Origin: DASPXK01 sp035637315
GTDB taxonomy: Bacteria; Chloroflexota; UBA6077; JACCZL01
NCBI GenBank assembly: GCA_035637315.1
Contig: DASPXK010000405.1
Span: forward strand, 1-29,259
Direction of reading: 5' to 3'
DNA length: 29,259 nucleotides
In this document: one piece after another, positions 6,140-14,660 of the stretch
How the letters are laid out: each line of letters starts with the position of its first letter
How positions within the stretch are numbered: position 1 is the first letter of the stretch
Notes under the pieces: model-generated
Told to the model about the DNA's origin: nothing
The model's input: the letters and a program-made list of their open reading frames with translations, nothing else
The model's database searches: none
Position numbers and translations under genes: made by a program

Positions 6140-8626
6140 CTACGCCGTCGTCGGTTCAGGTTCCGGCTCTGGAGAGGCCGCGACCTTCTTCGTCTCCAGG
6201 ACCAGCTCGCCGTCCTGGGCATCTGCCACGACAGTCTCGCCAGGCTGGAACTTGCCGTGCAGCAGGCCCTCGGCGAGCGGGTCCTCGATCAGGTTCTGGA
6301 TCGCGCGGCGCATAGGCCGCGCCCCAAAAGCCTGATCGAAGCCTTTCTCCATCAGGATGTCCTTGGCGCCGACGGTCACCTCGAGCGTCATCTGCTGCTC
6401 GGTGAGCTGCTCCTGGACGCGGCCCAGCATCAGGTCGATGATCTGGCGGATCTGCTCGACACCGAGCGCGCTGAAGACGACCGTCGCGTCAATCCGGTTC
6501 AGGAACTCGGGCCTGAAGAGCTTCTTCATCTCGTTCAGGACCTTCTCCTTCATCCGCTCGTACTGGTCCTTGGCGGTCTGGATCTGGTCCCGCGGGACGT
6601 TGAAGCCGAGCACGCTCTCTCTGCGGATCAGCTCCGCGCCGACATTGGACGTCATGATGATGATCGCGTTGCGAAAGTCGACCTTGCGCCCCTTAGCATC
6701 CGTCAAGCGGCCGTCGTCCATGATCTGGAGCAGGATGTTGAAGACCTCCGGATGGGCCTTCTCGATCTCGTCGAGCAGGATGACCGAGTACGACTTGCGG
6801 CGAACGGCCTCGGTGAGCTGACCGCCTTCCTCGTAGCCGATGTAGCCGGGCGGTGCGCCGACCAGTCGGGCTACGGAGTGCCGCTCCATGAACTCCGACA
6901 TGTCGATCTTGATCATCGACTCTTCGCTGCCGAACATGAATTCGGCCAGCGCCCGCACCAGCTCCGTTTTGCCGACCCCGGTTGGGCCCAGGAAGATAAA
7001 ACTGCCGATCGGACGCCGCGGGTCCTTCAGGCCAGCGCGCGCGCGGCGGACCGCCTTGGCGACCAGCGTGATCGCCTCCAGCTGGCCCTTCACCCGGTTG
7101 GTGAGCGCCTCCTCCATCTTGAGCAGGCGCGAGCTTTCCTCTTCCGCGATCCGCATGACCGGGATGCCGGTCCACATCGAGACGACGTGGGCAATGTCCT
7201 CCGAGCTGACGACCGGCTTCTCCGAGCTCTGCTGGCTCTGCCAGCCAGACTCGATCTTCTCCAACTTGGTGCGCAGCTTGGCTTCCTGGTCACGGTACTC
7301 GGCTGCCAACTCGTACTGCTGGGCGGAGATGGCCGCCTCCTTCTCGTTCTGGACGGACTCGAGGCTGCGGAGCATCTCCTTGTACGACGGCGGTGCTGTG
7401 GCACGCTGCAGTCGCACCCGCGAGGCCGCCTCATCGACCAGATCGATCGCTTTGTCCGGCAGGAAGCGGTCCGGCACGTAGCGCGCCGCCAACTCGGCCG
7501 CGGACTTCAGCGCCTCGTCGCTTATCTCGAGCCGATGGTGCGCCTCGTACCGCTCTTTGATCCCGCGCAGGATCTCGATCGTCTCCTCGACCGAGGGCTC
7601 CTCGACGAGGACCGGCTGGAAGCGCCGCTCTAGCGCCGCGTCGCGCTCGATGTATTTGCGGTACTCGTCGAGCGTGGTGGCGCCAATCGTCTGCAGCTCA
7701 CCGCGCGCCAGCGACGGCTTGAGGATGTTGGCCGCGTCCACGGCGCCCTCGGCGGCGCCCGCACCAACCAGGGTATGCAGCTCGTCGATGAACAGCACAC
7801 AGTTGCCGGAGTTCTTGACCTCTTCGATGATCTTCTTGAGCCGCTCCTCGAACTCGCCGCGATACTTGGTGCCAGCCACGAGCGAGCCGATGTCCAGCGT
7901 CAGAAGCCGCTTGCCCATCAACGTCTCGGGTACGTCACCCGTCGCGATGCGCTGGGCCAGTCCCTCGACGATCGCTGTCTTCCCGACGCCCGGCTCGCCG
8001 ATCAGGGCGGGGTTGTTCTTGGTGCGCCGAGACAGGATCTGAATGACCCGCTCGATCTCCTTGAGGCGCCCGATGACGGGGTCGAGCTTGTTTGCCCGCG
8101 CCGCCGCCGTGAGGTCCATCCCCAGTTGGTCGATGACGGGCGTTTTGCTCTGGCGGTGAGATTCCTGCTGAGAGTAGCTCTGGCTCTGGTTGAGGACGTA
8201 GATGACCTGGCTGCGAACTTTGTCGAGCGAGACACCAAGTGATTCGAGCACGCCGGCCGCGATTCCCTCGCCCTCGCGGACTAGGCCGAGCAGCAGGTGC
8301 TCGGTCCCGATGTAGTGATGGTTCAGACGCCGCGCCTCGTCGACGGAGAGCTCGATGACCTTCTTCGCCCGGGGTGTCAGACCGATGTCGCCGGTGACGG
8401 TCCGGTCGCCGCGGCCGATGATGAACTCCACGGCCGAGCGGACCTTGTTCAGCTCGACTCCGAGGTTGGCGAGGACCTTGGCGGCCACACCCTCGCCCTC
8501 GCGGACCAGACCCAGGAGGAGGTGCTCCGTGCCAATGTAGTTGTGGTTGAAGCGCTGAGCCTCCTCTTGCGCCAACTGGAGCACTTTCCGAGCCCGCTCG
8601 GTAAATTTGTCAAATCGGTCAGCCAT
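6140..8626 (-). CDS. clpC: ATP-dependent Clp protease ATP-binding subunit ClpC
   Basis: Hsp100 AAA+ unfoldase that feeds substrates to ClpP; cytoplasmic. The 828 residues are full length. Two ClpN repeats occupy about 1-147 (the NYIGTEHLLLGLVREGEG block occurs nearly twice). AAA1 has GEPGVGKT at about 210 and LFIDELHTL. A UVR-like coiled middle segment lies near 425-455, the hallmark of ClpC over ClpA/ClpB. AAA2 has GPTGVGKTE and ILLDEIEKAH. A C-terminal ClpB D2-small domain follows and then an unstructured PEPEPEPTTA tail. GGAGAGG lies five bases before the ATG at 8626. No McsA/McsB/CtsR gene is adjacent, so control differs from Bacillus. It stands downstream of the S1 gene and upstream of radA. 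Confidence 0.97.
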   Translation of the reverse strand: MADRFDKFTERARKVLQLAQEEAQRFNHNYIGTEHLLLGLVREGEGVAAKVLANLGVELNKVRSAVEFIIGRGDRTVTGDIGLTPRAKKVIELSVDEARRLNHHYIGTEHLLLGLVREGEGIAAGVLESLGVSLDKVRSQVIYVLNQSQSYSQQESHRQSKTPVIDQLGMDLTAAARANKLDPVIGRLKEIERVIQILSRRTKNNPALIGEPGVGKTAIVEGLAQRIATGDVPETLMGKRLLTLDIGSLVAGTKYRGEFEERLKKIIEEVKNSGNCVLFIDELHTLVGAGAAEGAVDAANILKPSLARGELQTIGATTLDEYRKYIERDAALERRFQPVLVEEPSVEETIEILRGIKERYEAHHRLEISDEALKSAAELAARYVPDRFLPDKAIDLVDEAASRVRLQRATAPPSYKEMLRSLESVQNEKEAAISAQQYELAAEYRDQEAKLRTKLEKIESGWQSQQSSEKPVVSSEDIAHVVSMWTGIPVMRIAEEESSRLLKMEEALTNRVKGQLEAITLVAKAVRRARAGLKDPRRPIGSFIFLGPTGVGKTELVRALAEFMFGSEESMIKIDMSEFMERHSVARLVGAPPGYIGYEEGGQLTEAVRRKSYSVILLDEIEKAHPEVFNILLQIMDDGRLTDAKGRKVDFRNAIIIMTSNVGAELIRRESVLGFNVPRDQIQTAKDQYERMKEKVLNEMKKLFRPEFLNRIDATVVFSALGVEQIRQIIDLMLGRVQEQLTEQQMTLEVTVGAKDILMEKGFDQAFGARPMRRAIQNLIEDPLAEGLLHGKFQPGETVVADAQDGELVLETKKVAASPEPEPEPTTA

Positions 8627-8663
8627 CGGACCTCTCCGTCACTGGGTCACTCCGCCCGCTGCT

Positions 8664-8671
8664 ATTGTATA
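8664..8671 (-). promoter_or_regulatory. Possible -10 element for clpC
   Basis: An AT-rich TATACAAT (read on the minus strand) stands about 38 bases before the clpC start in GC-rich DNA. No -35 element at 16-18 bases is convincing, so the call is weak. No CIRCE element or CtsR-type direct repeat was seen in the spacer. Confidence 0.3.
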
Positions 8672-8699
8672 CGAAACGGTTTGGATGCGCGGATCGGGG

Positions 8700-8719
8700 A
8701 CGGCCGACTCAGTGGCCGT
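8700..8719 (-). terminator. Weak hairpin after the S1-domain gene
   Basis: Arms ACGGCC (8700-8705) and GGCCGT (8714-8719) with an eight-base loop lie just beyond the S1 gene's stop. There is no T-tract, so it is at best a pausing or processing hairpin. Confidence 0.25.
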
Positions 8720-8731
8720 GGCCGGTGCCGA

Positions 8732-10075
8732 TTAGCCCTCGACGGCCGTAGTCGCCCGGGGTGCCGGGCGCTCATTTTGCGGCTGCACGGACACGGCGTC
8801 GTCCTCTTTGGGGCCGGACATCAGCGAGTCGAAGTCGGCCGCCTCGTCGCTCGGCGGACGATCGTCGGCCCCATCTTCAGCCTGGGGGGTGTCTGGGCCA
8901 CTCGCGTAACTGTCACCCTCGTAGCCATACCCGTCCTGGTCTACCTGGCGAAGGCTGAGTCCCAGCCGGTGTCGGGCGGGCTCGATGCGGATGATCTTGA
9001 GCGAGACCACGTCACCCTCGCGCACGACCTGCTTGGGGTGGGTGATGCGATCGTCCGAGAGCTCGGAGATGTGGATCAAGCCCTCAATGCCCGGTTCGAT
9101 CTCGGCGAATGCCCCAAACGCTGCCAGCTTGGTGATCTTGCCGGTCACGATCTGGCCTGGGGAATATTTCTCGCCGATGCGAGCCCACGGCTCGTTTTGG
9201 AGCCGCTTGAGCGACAGGGCGATCTTCTTGGTCTCCCTGTCGACACCAACCACGTACACCTCGACCCGATCGCCCACCTTGACGACCTGGCCGGGATGGC
9301 TTACCTGAGCCCACGACAGCTCGGACAGATGGACCAGCCCGTCGGCCCCGCCCAGGTCGACGAAAGCGCCGAAGTCGCAGATGCTGGACACGACGCCGCT
9401 GCGGATCTCGCCAGTCTGCAGCTCGGCCAACAGACGGTCCTTCTCGCGGGCTCGCCGTTCTTGCAGGGCAGCCCGTTCCGACAGGATCAGGCGATTTCGG
9501 CGGCGGTTCATCTCGATGACTTTGAGCAGCAGGCGCCGCCCCTTCATCGCCTCGAGGCGAGCATCGACCGACTCCTCTGCCCCTGCTCGACGAAGGTCGG
9601 CGATTTGCGACAGGGGCACGAACCCACGCACCCCCTCGACGCCAACGACCAGCCCGCCCTTGTTGTGCTCGACCACGTCACCTTCGACCGACTGGCCCTC
9701 TTCGAACAGCTTCTGCAAGTTGCGCCAGCCTCGCTCGGAGCGGGCTCTGGTTAGCGACAAGACCACGCGGCCCTCTGAGTCTTCTCCGGACATGACCAGG
9801 GCCAGCACCGTTTCGCCGAGTTTCGGGACCTCGGCCAACGGCCCGTGCGGGATCTCGGCCATCGGGACTACGGCTTCCGACTTCGTCCCGATGTCAACCA
9901 GCAACTCCTCGCGGTCAGCCCGGACCACGATACCCTCGACCACGTCGCCGCGCCGCAACTGGCGGTAGGCCTGCTCGTGCTCGGCCAACCAGTCGCCCAT
10001 GCCCTCCGCGCCGCCGGTCGAGGATGTAGCGTCGGGCTGGTCGTGATTTTTCTGGCCGGGCACGGCCTGATCCAT
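8732..10075 (-). CDS. rpsA: S1 RNA-binding domain protein, ribosomal protein S1-like
   Basis: The 447 residues contain four S1 (OB-fold) repeats at about 42-110, 128-201, 221-290 and 307-376, each beginning like GDVVEG, GQSVEG, GEIRSG and GQIVTG. Repeats 3 and 4 carry the canonical GAFVDLGG.DGLVHLSELS pattern; repeats 1 and 2 are more divergent, as in S1. S1 proteins hold mRNA on the 30S subunit. Four domains is the size seen in Gram-positive-type S1 homologues, so the exact role (true S1 or S1-like) is inferred. The C-terminal 60 residues are acidic and low-complexity. The ATG at 10075 is used; an in-frame Met at residue 26 is an alternative. A good promoter lies upstream. Confidence 0.92.
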   Translation of the reverse strand: MDQAVPGQKNHDQPDATSSTGGAEGMGDWLAEHEQAYRQLRRGDVVEGIVVRADREELLVDIGTKSEAVVPMAEIPHGPLAEVPKLGETVLALVMSGEDSEGRVVLSLTRARSERGWRNLQKLFEEGQSVEGDVVEHNKGGLVVGVEGVRGFVPLSQIADLRRAGAEESVDARLEAMKGRRLLLKVIEMNRRRNRLILSERAALQERRAREKDRLLAELQTGEIRSGVVSSICDFGAFVDLGGADGLVHLSELSWAQVSHPGQVVKVGDRVEVYVVGVDRETKKIALSLKRLQNEPWARIGEKYSPGQIVTGKITKLAAFGAFAEIEPGIEGLIHISELSDDRITHPKQVVREGDVVSLKIIRIEPARHRLGLSLRQVDQDGYGYEGDSYASGPDTPQAEDGADDRPPSDEAADFDSLMSGPKEDDAVSVQPQNERPAPRATTAVEG

Positions 10076-10109
10076 ATGAGGGGCTACCCGCTCAACGTGC
10101 TATCAAGGC

Positions 10110-10138
10110 AGTATACTGCACGCTTTCCGAGAGGGCAA
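10110..10138 (-). promoter_or_regulatory. Sigma-70-type promoter for the S1 gene
   Basis: On the minus strand, TTGCCC (10133-10138) is followed after exactly 17 bases by TATACT (10110-10115). The -10 lies in a perfect 12-base palindrome GCAGTATACTGC (10108-10119), so a TATACT also reads toward the plus-strand gene at 10217, although without a matching -35. The predicted transcript start is about 30 bases before the S1 ATG. Confidence 0.6.
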
Positions 10139-10216
10139 AACAGGTGATAGGGAGTGAACGGCGTCCTCCCCCGGCGCATAATGTGGGCAGCGAGCTGGCT
10201 GGTCGGCGGGTGGCAA

Positions 10217-10507
10217 ATGGACATGCAGCAAGGCGACGAAGAGACAGTCCGCCGCCTCGTCGAGTGGATCGTCCAAAAGATCGACCCGAAAACGCAGGTC
10301 CTGCTCCGCGAGCCCGGTCGTCAGTCGGTGCCGCACACGCTCCGGCTCGCCTTACTGCAGAGCGGACAGGCCGTCCCGTTCGAGCTAACCGAAGGCGAGT
10401 GGCGGCATGCCCAATCTGCGGCAGGTCGCGAGCGGCTTGCCCGGCGCCTCGGAGCGGCCCTCGGCCTTCAGCCCCCCGACCAGCTCACCGGCCCGCCGCG
10501 TGATTAG
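10217..10507 (+). CDS. Small protein of unknown function
   Basis: A 96-residue protein that I do not recognise. It is divergently transcribed from the S1 gene. I place the start at ATG 10217 (a GGTGGC lies just upstream), where the acidic helix-forming stretch QQGDEETVRRLVEWIVQK begins; an upstream in-frame start at 10154 would add a 21-residue N-terminus, but the region then overlaps promoter DNA. The composition is charged and soluble with no signal peptide or membrane helix. Two alpha-rich halves flank a SVPHTLRLALLQSGQAVPFELTE segment. The opposite strand here has an open frame only where it must, and codon positions look coding. Ends immediately before heptamer array B. Confidence 0.6.
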   Translation: MDMQQGDEETVRRLVEWIVQKIDPKTQVLLREPGRQSVPHTLRLALLQSGQAVPFELTEGEWRHAQSAAGRERLARRLGAALGLQPPDQLTGPPRD

Positions 10508-10565
10508 TCAAGAATGAAGGGTGAAGAATGAAGGATGAAGAATCAGGGGACGGCTTCATTCTTGA
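10508..10565. repeat. Heptamer array with inverted ends (array B)
   Basis: Perfect 12-base inverted ends (10508-10519 TCAAGAATGAAG and 10554-10565) enclose degenerate seven-base units of GGTGAAG/AATGAAG/GATGAAG type. The array starts one base after the preceding gene's stop and ends just before the ribosome-binding site of the zinc-ribbon gene. Confidence 0.85.
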
Positions 10566-10582
10566 TTCGGAGGATGCGTTCC

Positions 10583-10762
10583 ATGACGAGTAGGACCGGG
10601 GCGCTCAAGACGCCGACCGGGGACGACCCGAAGGATTGGCAGTGTCTTACCTGCGAGTTCGTGGTCAAGAGCCCAACGCTGCCGTTCAAGTGCCCACGCT
10701 GCGGAGCATCACGCGTGAAGTTCGTGATCCTGGGGGAGGTCGGCGAAGGCGAGGAAGCGTAG
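10583..10762 (+). CDS. Small rubredoxin-like zinc-ribbon protein
   Basis: A 59-residue protein with two CxxC knuckles, CLTC and CPRC, separated by the FVVKSPTLPFK stretch; the second knuckle continues CGAS, as in rubrerythrin- and rubredoxin-type metal sites. Such four-cysteine sites bind iron or zinc; function is not assigned. The start at ATG 10583 is favoured because GGAGG lies nine bases upstream; ATG 10574 lies only one base after that GGAGG and ATG 10535 lies inside the heptamer array. It is convergent with adenine deaminase, with 13 bases between the stops. The acidic tail is GEVGEGEEA. Confidence 0.72.
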   Translation: MTSRTGALKTPTGDDPKDWQCLTCEFVVKSPTLPFKCPRCGASRVKFVILGEVGEGEEA

Positions 10763-10775
10763 TAGACGACGTCCG

Positions 10776-12539
10776 TTACGCGACGTCGGCCGCCGGAAAC
10801 AGCGGGATGAAGCGCTGGTCGTCCACGCTGACCAACCCACGATTGGTGATCTTCACCCACGGCGCGACGGGCAGCGCGATCCCGGACACTGACAGAATCG
10901 GCGTCGTCGGACTCGAGACGCCGAGCTTGCGGGCCTCCTGGTTGAAGTGCTCCACCTTGGGCGCGACGACGGTGACCGGATCTGGCGCCATGAGCCCAGC
11001 CACCGGCAGCTCCACCAGCGCGCGGACCTGGCCGCCCTCTGCCAGGCAAAAGCCGCCCCCGCAGCGAGCCAGTGTCTCGGCGCACAGCAGCATGTCCTCA
11101 GGATTCGTGCCGGCGATCACCAGGTTGTGGGCGTCGTGAGCGACGGTGCTGGCGAGGGCGCCGGACCGAAGGTTGATGCCGCGCAGGATGCCGTGGCTGG
11201 GTGGCTCGTTCTGGCCGTGGCGACCCACGACTGAGAGTAAGTTGTAGCCAGGTGGCAGCTCAGGCCTCATCCGGCGACCAGAGACCCGCACCCGGATCTT
11301 GCCCAGGATGGTGCGGCGGTTGGGCTGGATCTCGATCGTGTGGGCCTCCAGCTCGCCCTCCTCGATTGGGGCCGGCGCCAGGAACTCCTCGGCGCGCAAA
11401 GGGGGCAGCCGCATGGTGTTCTGGAGGGGCGGCTGGACCCGGCTGGCCACTTGCACAATCAGCTCGCCATCGGCTACGACTTGCCGCCCAGCCACCCACA
11501 CGTCTTTGACGTCCATCTCTTCGAGCGACCGCAGCAGGACCAGGTCGGCCTGCATGCCAGGCGCGATTCCGCCGATATCGTCCTGGCGGTAGAAGCGAGC
11601 CCCGTTCAGGGTGGCGTAGCGTATCGCCGTGGCGGGATCCATCCCGCGCGCCATAGCCAGGCGAGCCACCCGGTTCATGTGGCCACGCCGAACGACGTCG
11701 TCCGGCTCGATGTCGTCGGTGCACATGTCGAAGTTGATCGCGTTGGGCATCGTCTTCCAGGCGTCCACCGCCGCGTCCACGCAGTGCGACATCGAGCTGT
11801 CACGGATGTGGAGCTGGGTCCCAGCTTCGGCCTTCTCGATCACCTCGTGCGTCTCGCGACTCTCGTGGTCCGAGACCACTCCGGCCGCCCGATAGGCCAT
11901 CAGGTTCCGTCCGAGCACGAGGGGCGCGTGGCCCTCGTTGATGACCCGCTGGGCGAGGCCCTCCTCGACGATCCCGGCGATCCTGTCGTGGTGATGGATG
12001 ACGCCCGGGTAGTCCATGATCTCGGCGATCCCGACGACGCCGTCCCAGCGCAGCATTCGCCCGACCGCGTCGCGGTCGAACTCCGCGTTCGAGCTCTCGA
12101 GCGTCGGCACGGGCGGCACGCAACTCGGGACGCAGACCAGGATTCGGACGGGCAGCCCGCGGCTGGCCTCGACCATGTACCGGACGCCCTCCTCGCCCAG
12201 CACGTTGGCGATCTCGTGCGGGTCGATCGCCACAGCCGTGGTGCCGAACCGCAGGACCGCTTCGGCGAAGCTGGGCGGTGTGACCATCATCGACTCGATG
12301 TGGACGTGCGAGTCGAAGAAGCCCGGCGTGGCCCACAGGCCGCCGCCGTCAATGACTCGGCGGGCCCCGAGCTCGAATTTGCCGGCTCGCCCGACCGCCG
12401 CGAAGTGCTGGCCGTAGATGCCGATATCGGCCGGGTAGATCTGCCCCGTGTAAACGTTCACCAGGTTGACACCACGCACGGCCGTATCGAGCGGCAGGTC
12501 GCCACGGGCCGCGGCCACCAGCTCTCGTCGATCGCTCAT
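10776..12539 (-). CDS. ade: Adenine deaminase
   Basis: Amidohydrolase-superfamily enzyme that deaminates adenine to hypoxanthine in purine salvage; cytoplasmic, metal-dependent. The 587 residues match the usual 570-600. Metal-ligand motifs are H78 and H80 in FFDSHVHIES and H108 in AIDPHEIANVLG, then NEGHAP and VVSDHES. The C-terminal half has the family's RGINLRSGALASTVAHDAHN and NPEDM blocks. GGAGGTGACGCG leads directly into the ATG at 12539, a strong ribosome-binding site. The gene follows the GGT-family gene across heptamer array C; joint transcription is possible. No frameshift or missing residue was seen. Confidence 0.95.
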   Translation of the reverse strand: MSDRRELVAAARGDLPLDTAVRGVNLVNVYTGQIYPADIGIYGQHFAAVGRAGKFELGARRVIDGGGLWATPGFFDSHVHIESMMVTPPSFAEAVLRFGTTAVAIDPHEIANVLGEEGVRYMVEASRGLPVRILVCVPSCVPPVPTLESSNAEFDRDAVGRMLRWDGVVGIAEIMDYPGVIHHHDRIAGIVEEGLAQRVINEGHAPLVLGRNLMAYRAAGVVSDHESRETHEVIEKAEAGTQLHIRDSSMSHCVDAAVDAWKTMPNAINFDMCTDDIEPDDVVRRGHMNRVARLAMARGMDPATAIRYATLNGARFYRQDDIGGIAPGMQADLVLLRSLEEMDVKDVWVAGRQVVADGELIVQVASRVQPPLQNTMRLPPLRAEEFLAPAPIEEGELEAHTIEIQPNRRTILGKIRVRVSGRRMRPELPPGYNLLSVVGRHGQNEPPSHGILRGINLRSGALASTVAHDAHNLVIAGTNPEDMLLCAETLARCGGGFCLAEGGQVRALVELPVAGLMAPDPVTVVAPKVEHFNQEARKLGVSSPTTPILSVSGIALPVAPWVKITNRGLVSVDDQRFIPLFPAADVA

Positions 12540-12556
12540 CGCGTCACCTCCGCCAG

Positions 12557-12615
12557 AAAGCTATCAGCCATCAGCTTTTAGCCAGCTGACGACTGAGAGC
12601 TGACAGCTGAAGGCT
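12557..12615. repeat. Heptamer array with inverted halves (array C)
   Basis: Units of AGCTATC/AGCCATC type on the left and AGCTGAC type on the right pair imperfectly (about 17 of 24 positions). The seven-base period is clear. It lies between the GGT-family gene and ade. Its unit is related to that of array D. Confidence 0.75.
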
Positions 12616-12622
12616 CACGGCG

Positions 12623-14395
12623 TTACCAGCCCAGAGCCACGGACTCGCGACGCGGATCGGCGCCGCCGACGCGCACTCCAGTCGTCGGATCGACCTGGAT
12701 CGCGCAGACTCCCGCCGCTGCCGGCGTGAAGGCCGGCCACTCCTCGACCAGATGGCCGAGCTGCGCCAGCTCGGCCCGGGTCTCTGCCGGAATTCGATTC
12801 TCGACCGCGAGCACGCCGGGCCGATACGCGTGCGGCCAGAACGAGTTCGGGAAGCTCCACGAGATCACACGCGGCGCCTCGACGGCTTGCTGGGGGTCCA
12901 TGCCGAACTCTACGTGGTTTAGAAACACCTGAAGCATGGCCTGGGTTTGGGCGTCCCCGCCGGGGCAGCCGAACGGCATGTACGGCCGGCCGTCCTTCAA
13001 GACCATGGCCGGGTTGGGGGTCAGCCGCGGCCGCTTCCAGGGCGCCACGGCAGACGCATGGCCCGGGTCAAGCCAGGATTGTGAGCCTCGCGAGGAGATC
13101 AGAATCCCCAGCCCCGGCACGATCGGGCTGCTGAAGCCCGGATCGCTCGGCGTGGCCGAGAAGGCGTTGCCGTCGGCATCCACCGCGCAGGAGTAGGAGG
13201 TATCCGGTGGCCGCGGCCCGTCCAGCACGACCGGCCGGGCCAGGTCACCCCTTGTGCCGCGGCGTCCCAGGTAGGGCCACGGGTCGCCTGGCGCCGGCAG
13301 CCCAGGCGCAGCGTGGTTCGGATCGATTTGCGCTCGGCGCTCGGCCGCGTATTCCCGGGATAGCAGCCCCACCATCGGGACGTCCACATGCTCCGGATCG
13401 CCGTAGTAACGCTCACGGTCGGCCATCACCAGCTTGATCGTCTCGGCCAGCAGGTGCAGGTACCGGGCCGAGTTGTGGCCGAGCGCGGGGACGTCGGCCT
13501 GCTCGATGATCGCCAGGAATTGGAGCAGGATTGGGCCCTGGCACCAGGGCCCACAGCTCAGGACCTCGTAATCCTTGTAAGTGACCCGCTCCGGGGGCTC
13601 GACTTTGACGGCGAAGTCGGCCAGATCGCGCTCTGTCAGGAAGCCGCCCTGGGCCTGGCAGAACTCGGCCATCCGGCGCGCCGGCTCGCCCCGATAGAAT
13701 TCGTCCCTGGCGGCTGTCAGGCGGGCTGCCCGGTCGCCATCCGCGGCGGACTCGGCACCGGCCAGGCGCCTGAGAAGCCTTGCCAGGTCACTCTGGACCA
13801 GCCTCTCGCCCAGGGTCGGCGGCCGCCCGCGCGGCAGAAAGATCTGGGCCGAGGAGGGCCAGCGGCGCAACGTCTCGGCGGACCGCTCGATCGACGAGCT
13901 GAGCCGCCGATAGACGGGAAAGCCGTTTTCGGCCAGGTCGATCGCCGGCTCGGCAATCTGGGCAAATGACATGCTTCCGAACCGGGCCAGGGCCGTGATC
14001 CAGGCATCGACGGCGGCCGGCGTGATCGTGCGGAGGATGCCAGGCGGCAAGTCGCCGCCACCCCGCTCACGGACGGCATCCAAAGTCGCCGCCTTTGGCC
14101 AGCGGCCGAGCCCGCTTATCGTCTCGACATGGCCATCGGCTCGGGCGAAGATGATCGGGGCGACACCGCCGAAGTTGGTCAGGTGCGGCTCGACAACGTT
14201 GATCACCAGGCCCGCCGCCACGCCGGCGTCGGCAGCGTTGCCGCCCCGCTCCAGTATCCGCACTCCGGCCGCGGTCGCCAGGTAATGGGCGCTCGAGACC
14301 ATGTACCTGGCGCCCAGTTTGAGCGACTGAAGAGAGGAGATCGTCGTGACCGCCTCACCCCGCTCCAGGACCTGCCGCTCCTCCGTTACCGCCAC
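12623..14395 (-). CDS. Gamma-glutamyltransferase-family Ntn hydrolase
   Basis: Autoprocessed Ntn hydrolase family (gamma-glutamyltransferase, cephalosporin acylase, oxamate amidohydrolase). With the GTG start at 14395 the protein has 590 residues, and GGAGGACAGGG stands in front. The large subunit begins with the family pattern SSAHYLATAAGVRILERGGNAADA. The predicted nucleophile is T399 in DTSYSCAVDADGN, aligning with TTHYSVVD of E. coli GGT. The following SATPSDPGF and GLGILISSRGSQSW differ from the classical glutathione-type TYTLN..FGS and resemble oxamate-hydrolase-like members, so substrate is uncertain. No signal peptide is seen, unlike periplasmic GGT. A longer frame reaching 14596 is unlikely because it would overlap hicA on the same strand. 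Confidence 0.88.
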   Translation of the reverse strand: MAVTEERQVLERGEAVTTISSLQSLKLGARYMVSSAHYLATAAGVRILERGGNAADAGVAAGLVINVVEPHLTNFGGVAPIIFARADGHVETISGLGRWPKAATLDAVRERGGGDLPPGILRTITPAAVDAWITALARFGSMSFAQIAEPAIDLAENGFPVYRRLSSSIERSAETLRRWPSSAQIFLPRGRPPTLGERLVQSDLARLLRRLAGAESAADGDRAARLTAARDEFYRGEPARRMAEFCQAQGGFLTERDLADFAVKVEPPERVTYKDYEVLSCGPWCQGPILLQFLAIIEQADVPALGHNSARYLHLLAETIKLVMADRERYYGDPEHVDVPMVGLLSREYAAERRAQIDPNHAAPGLPAPGDPWPYLGRRGTRGDLARPVVLDGPRPPDTSYSCAVDADGNAFSATPSDPGFSSPIVPGLGILISSRGSQSWLDPGHASAVAPWKRPRLTPNPAMVLKDGRPYMPFGCPGGDAQTQAMLQVFLNHVEFGMDPQQAVEAPRVISWSFPNSFWPHAYRPGVLAVENRIPAETRAELAQLGHLVEEWPAFTPAAAGVCAIQVDPTTGVRVGGADPRRESVALGW

Positions 14396-14427
14396 CCCTG
14401 TCCTCCCCGCAATTTTCTGTATTCGAG

Positions 14428-14660
14428 TCACCGACGGTCCAAGATCCGATGATATTCGCTCGTGGTCAGGCCGAGATCCCGTGCGACCTTCCGGAGCAGC
14501 GGCAGGACGATGACGCGCGAGCCATGGTCTGGAATCACCACAATCCGCCCCTCGGAATTGCGAAACGTATTGTGGCTTCCCTCGCGTCGGATCCACTGGA
14601 AGCCAGCCGCCTCAGCCACCTGCGCAGTTCCCGGTAGGGCACCAGGCGAAGCTTCGTCAA
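14428..14660 (-). CDS. hicA: HicA-type mRNA interferase toxin, apparently frameshifted near its 5' end
   Basis: HicA toxins are small dsRBD-fold RNases that cut mRNA. From GTG 14619 the frame encodes 63 residues with the HicA core: GFQWIRREGSHNTFRN (catalytic histidine in GSH), VVIPDHGSR and LRKVARDLGL. The usual first helix is missing. It is found in another frame: TTG 14660, overlapping the hicB stop as TTGA, encodes MTKLRLVPYRELRR and would join smoothly to VAEAAGF if one base were added near 14620. In its own frame that upstream reading stops at 14535. So either one base has been lost (inactive toxin, or sequencing error) or only a shortened protein is made from GTG. The ggt-like gene starts 33 bases downstream. 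Confidence 0.75.

Noticed and set aside
6071..7633. 520-codon plus-strand ORF
   Set aside because: Antisense to clpC; its composition (LDL, HHL, DD repeats) is the mirror of ClpC codons in high-GC DNA and it has no recognisable domain.
8297..9754. 485-codon plus-strand ORF across clpC and the S1 gene
   Set aside because: Crosses the boundary of two well-supported minus-strand genes and has no domain.
14396..14596. N-terminal extension of the GGT-family gene (67 codons)
   Set aside because: Overlaps hicA on the same strand in another frame and lacks family similarity; the GTG at 14395 has a good ribosome-binding site.
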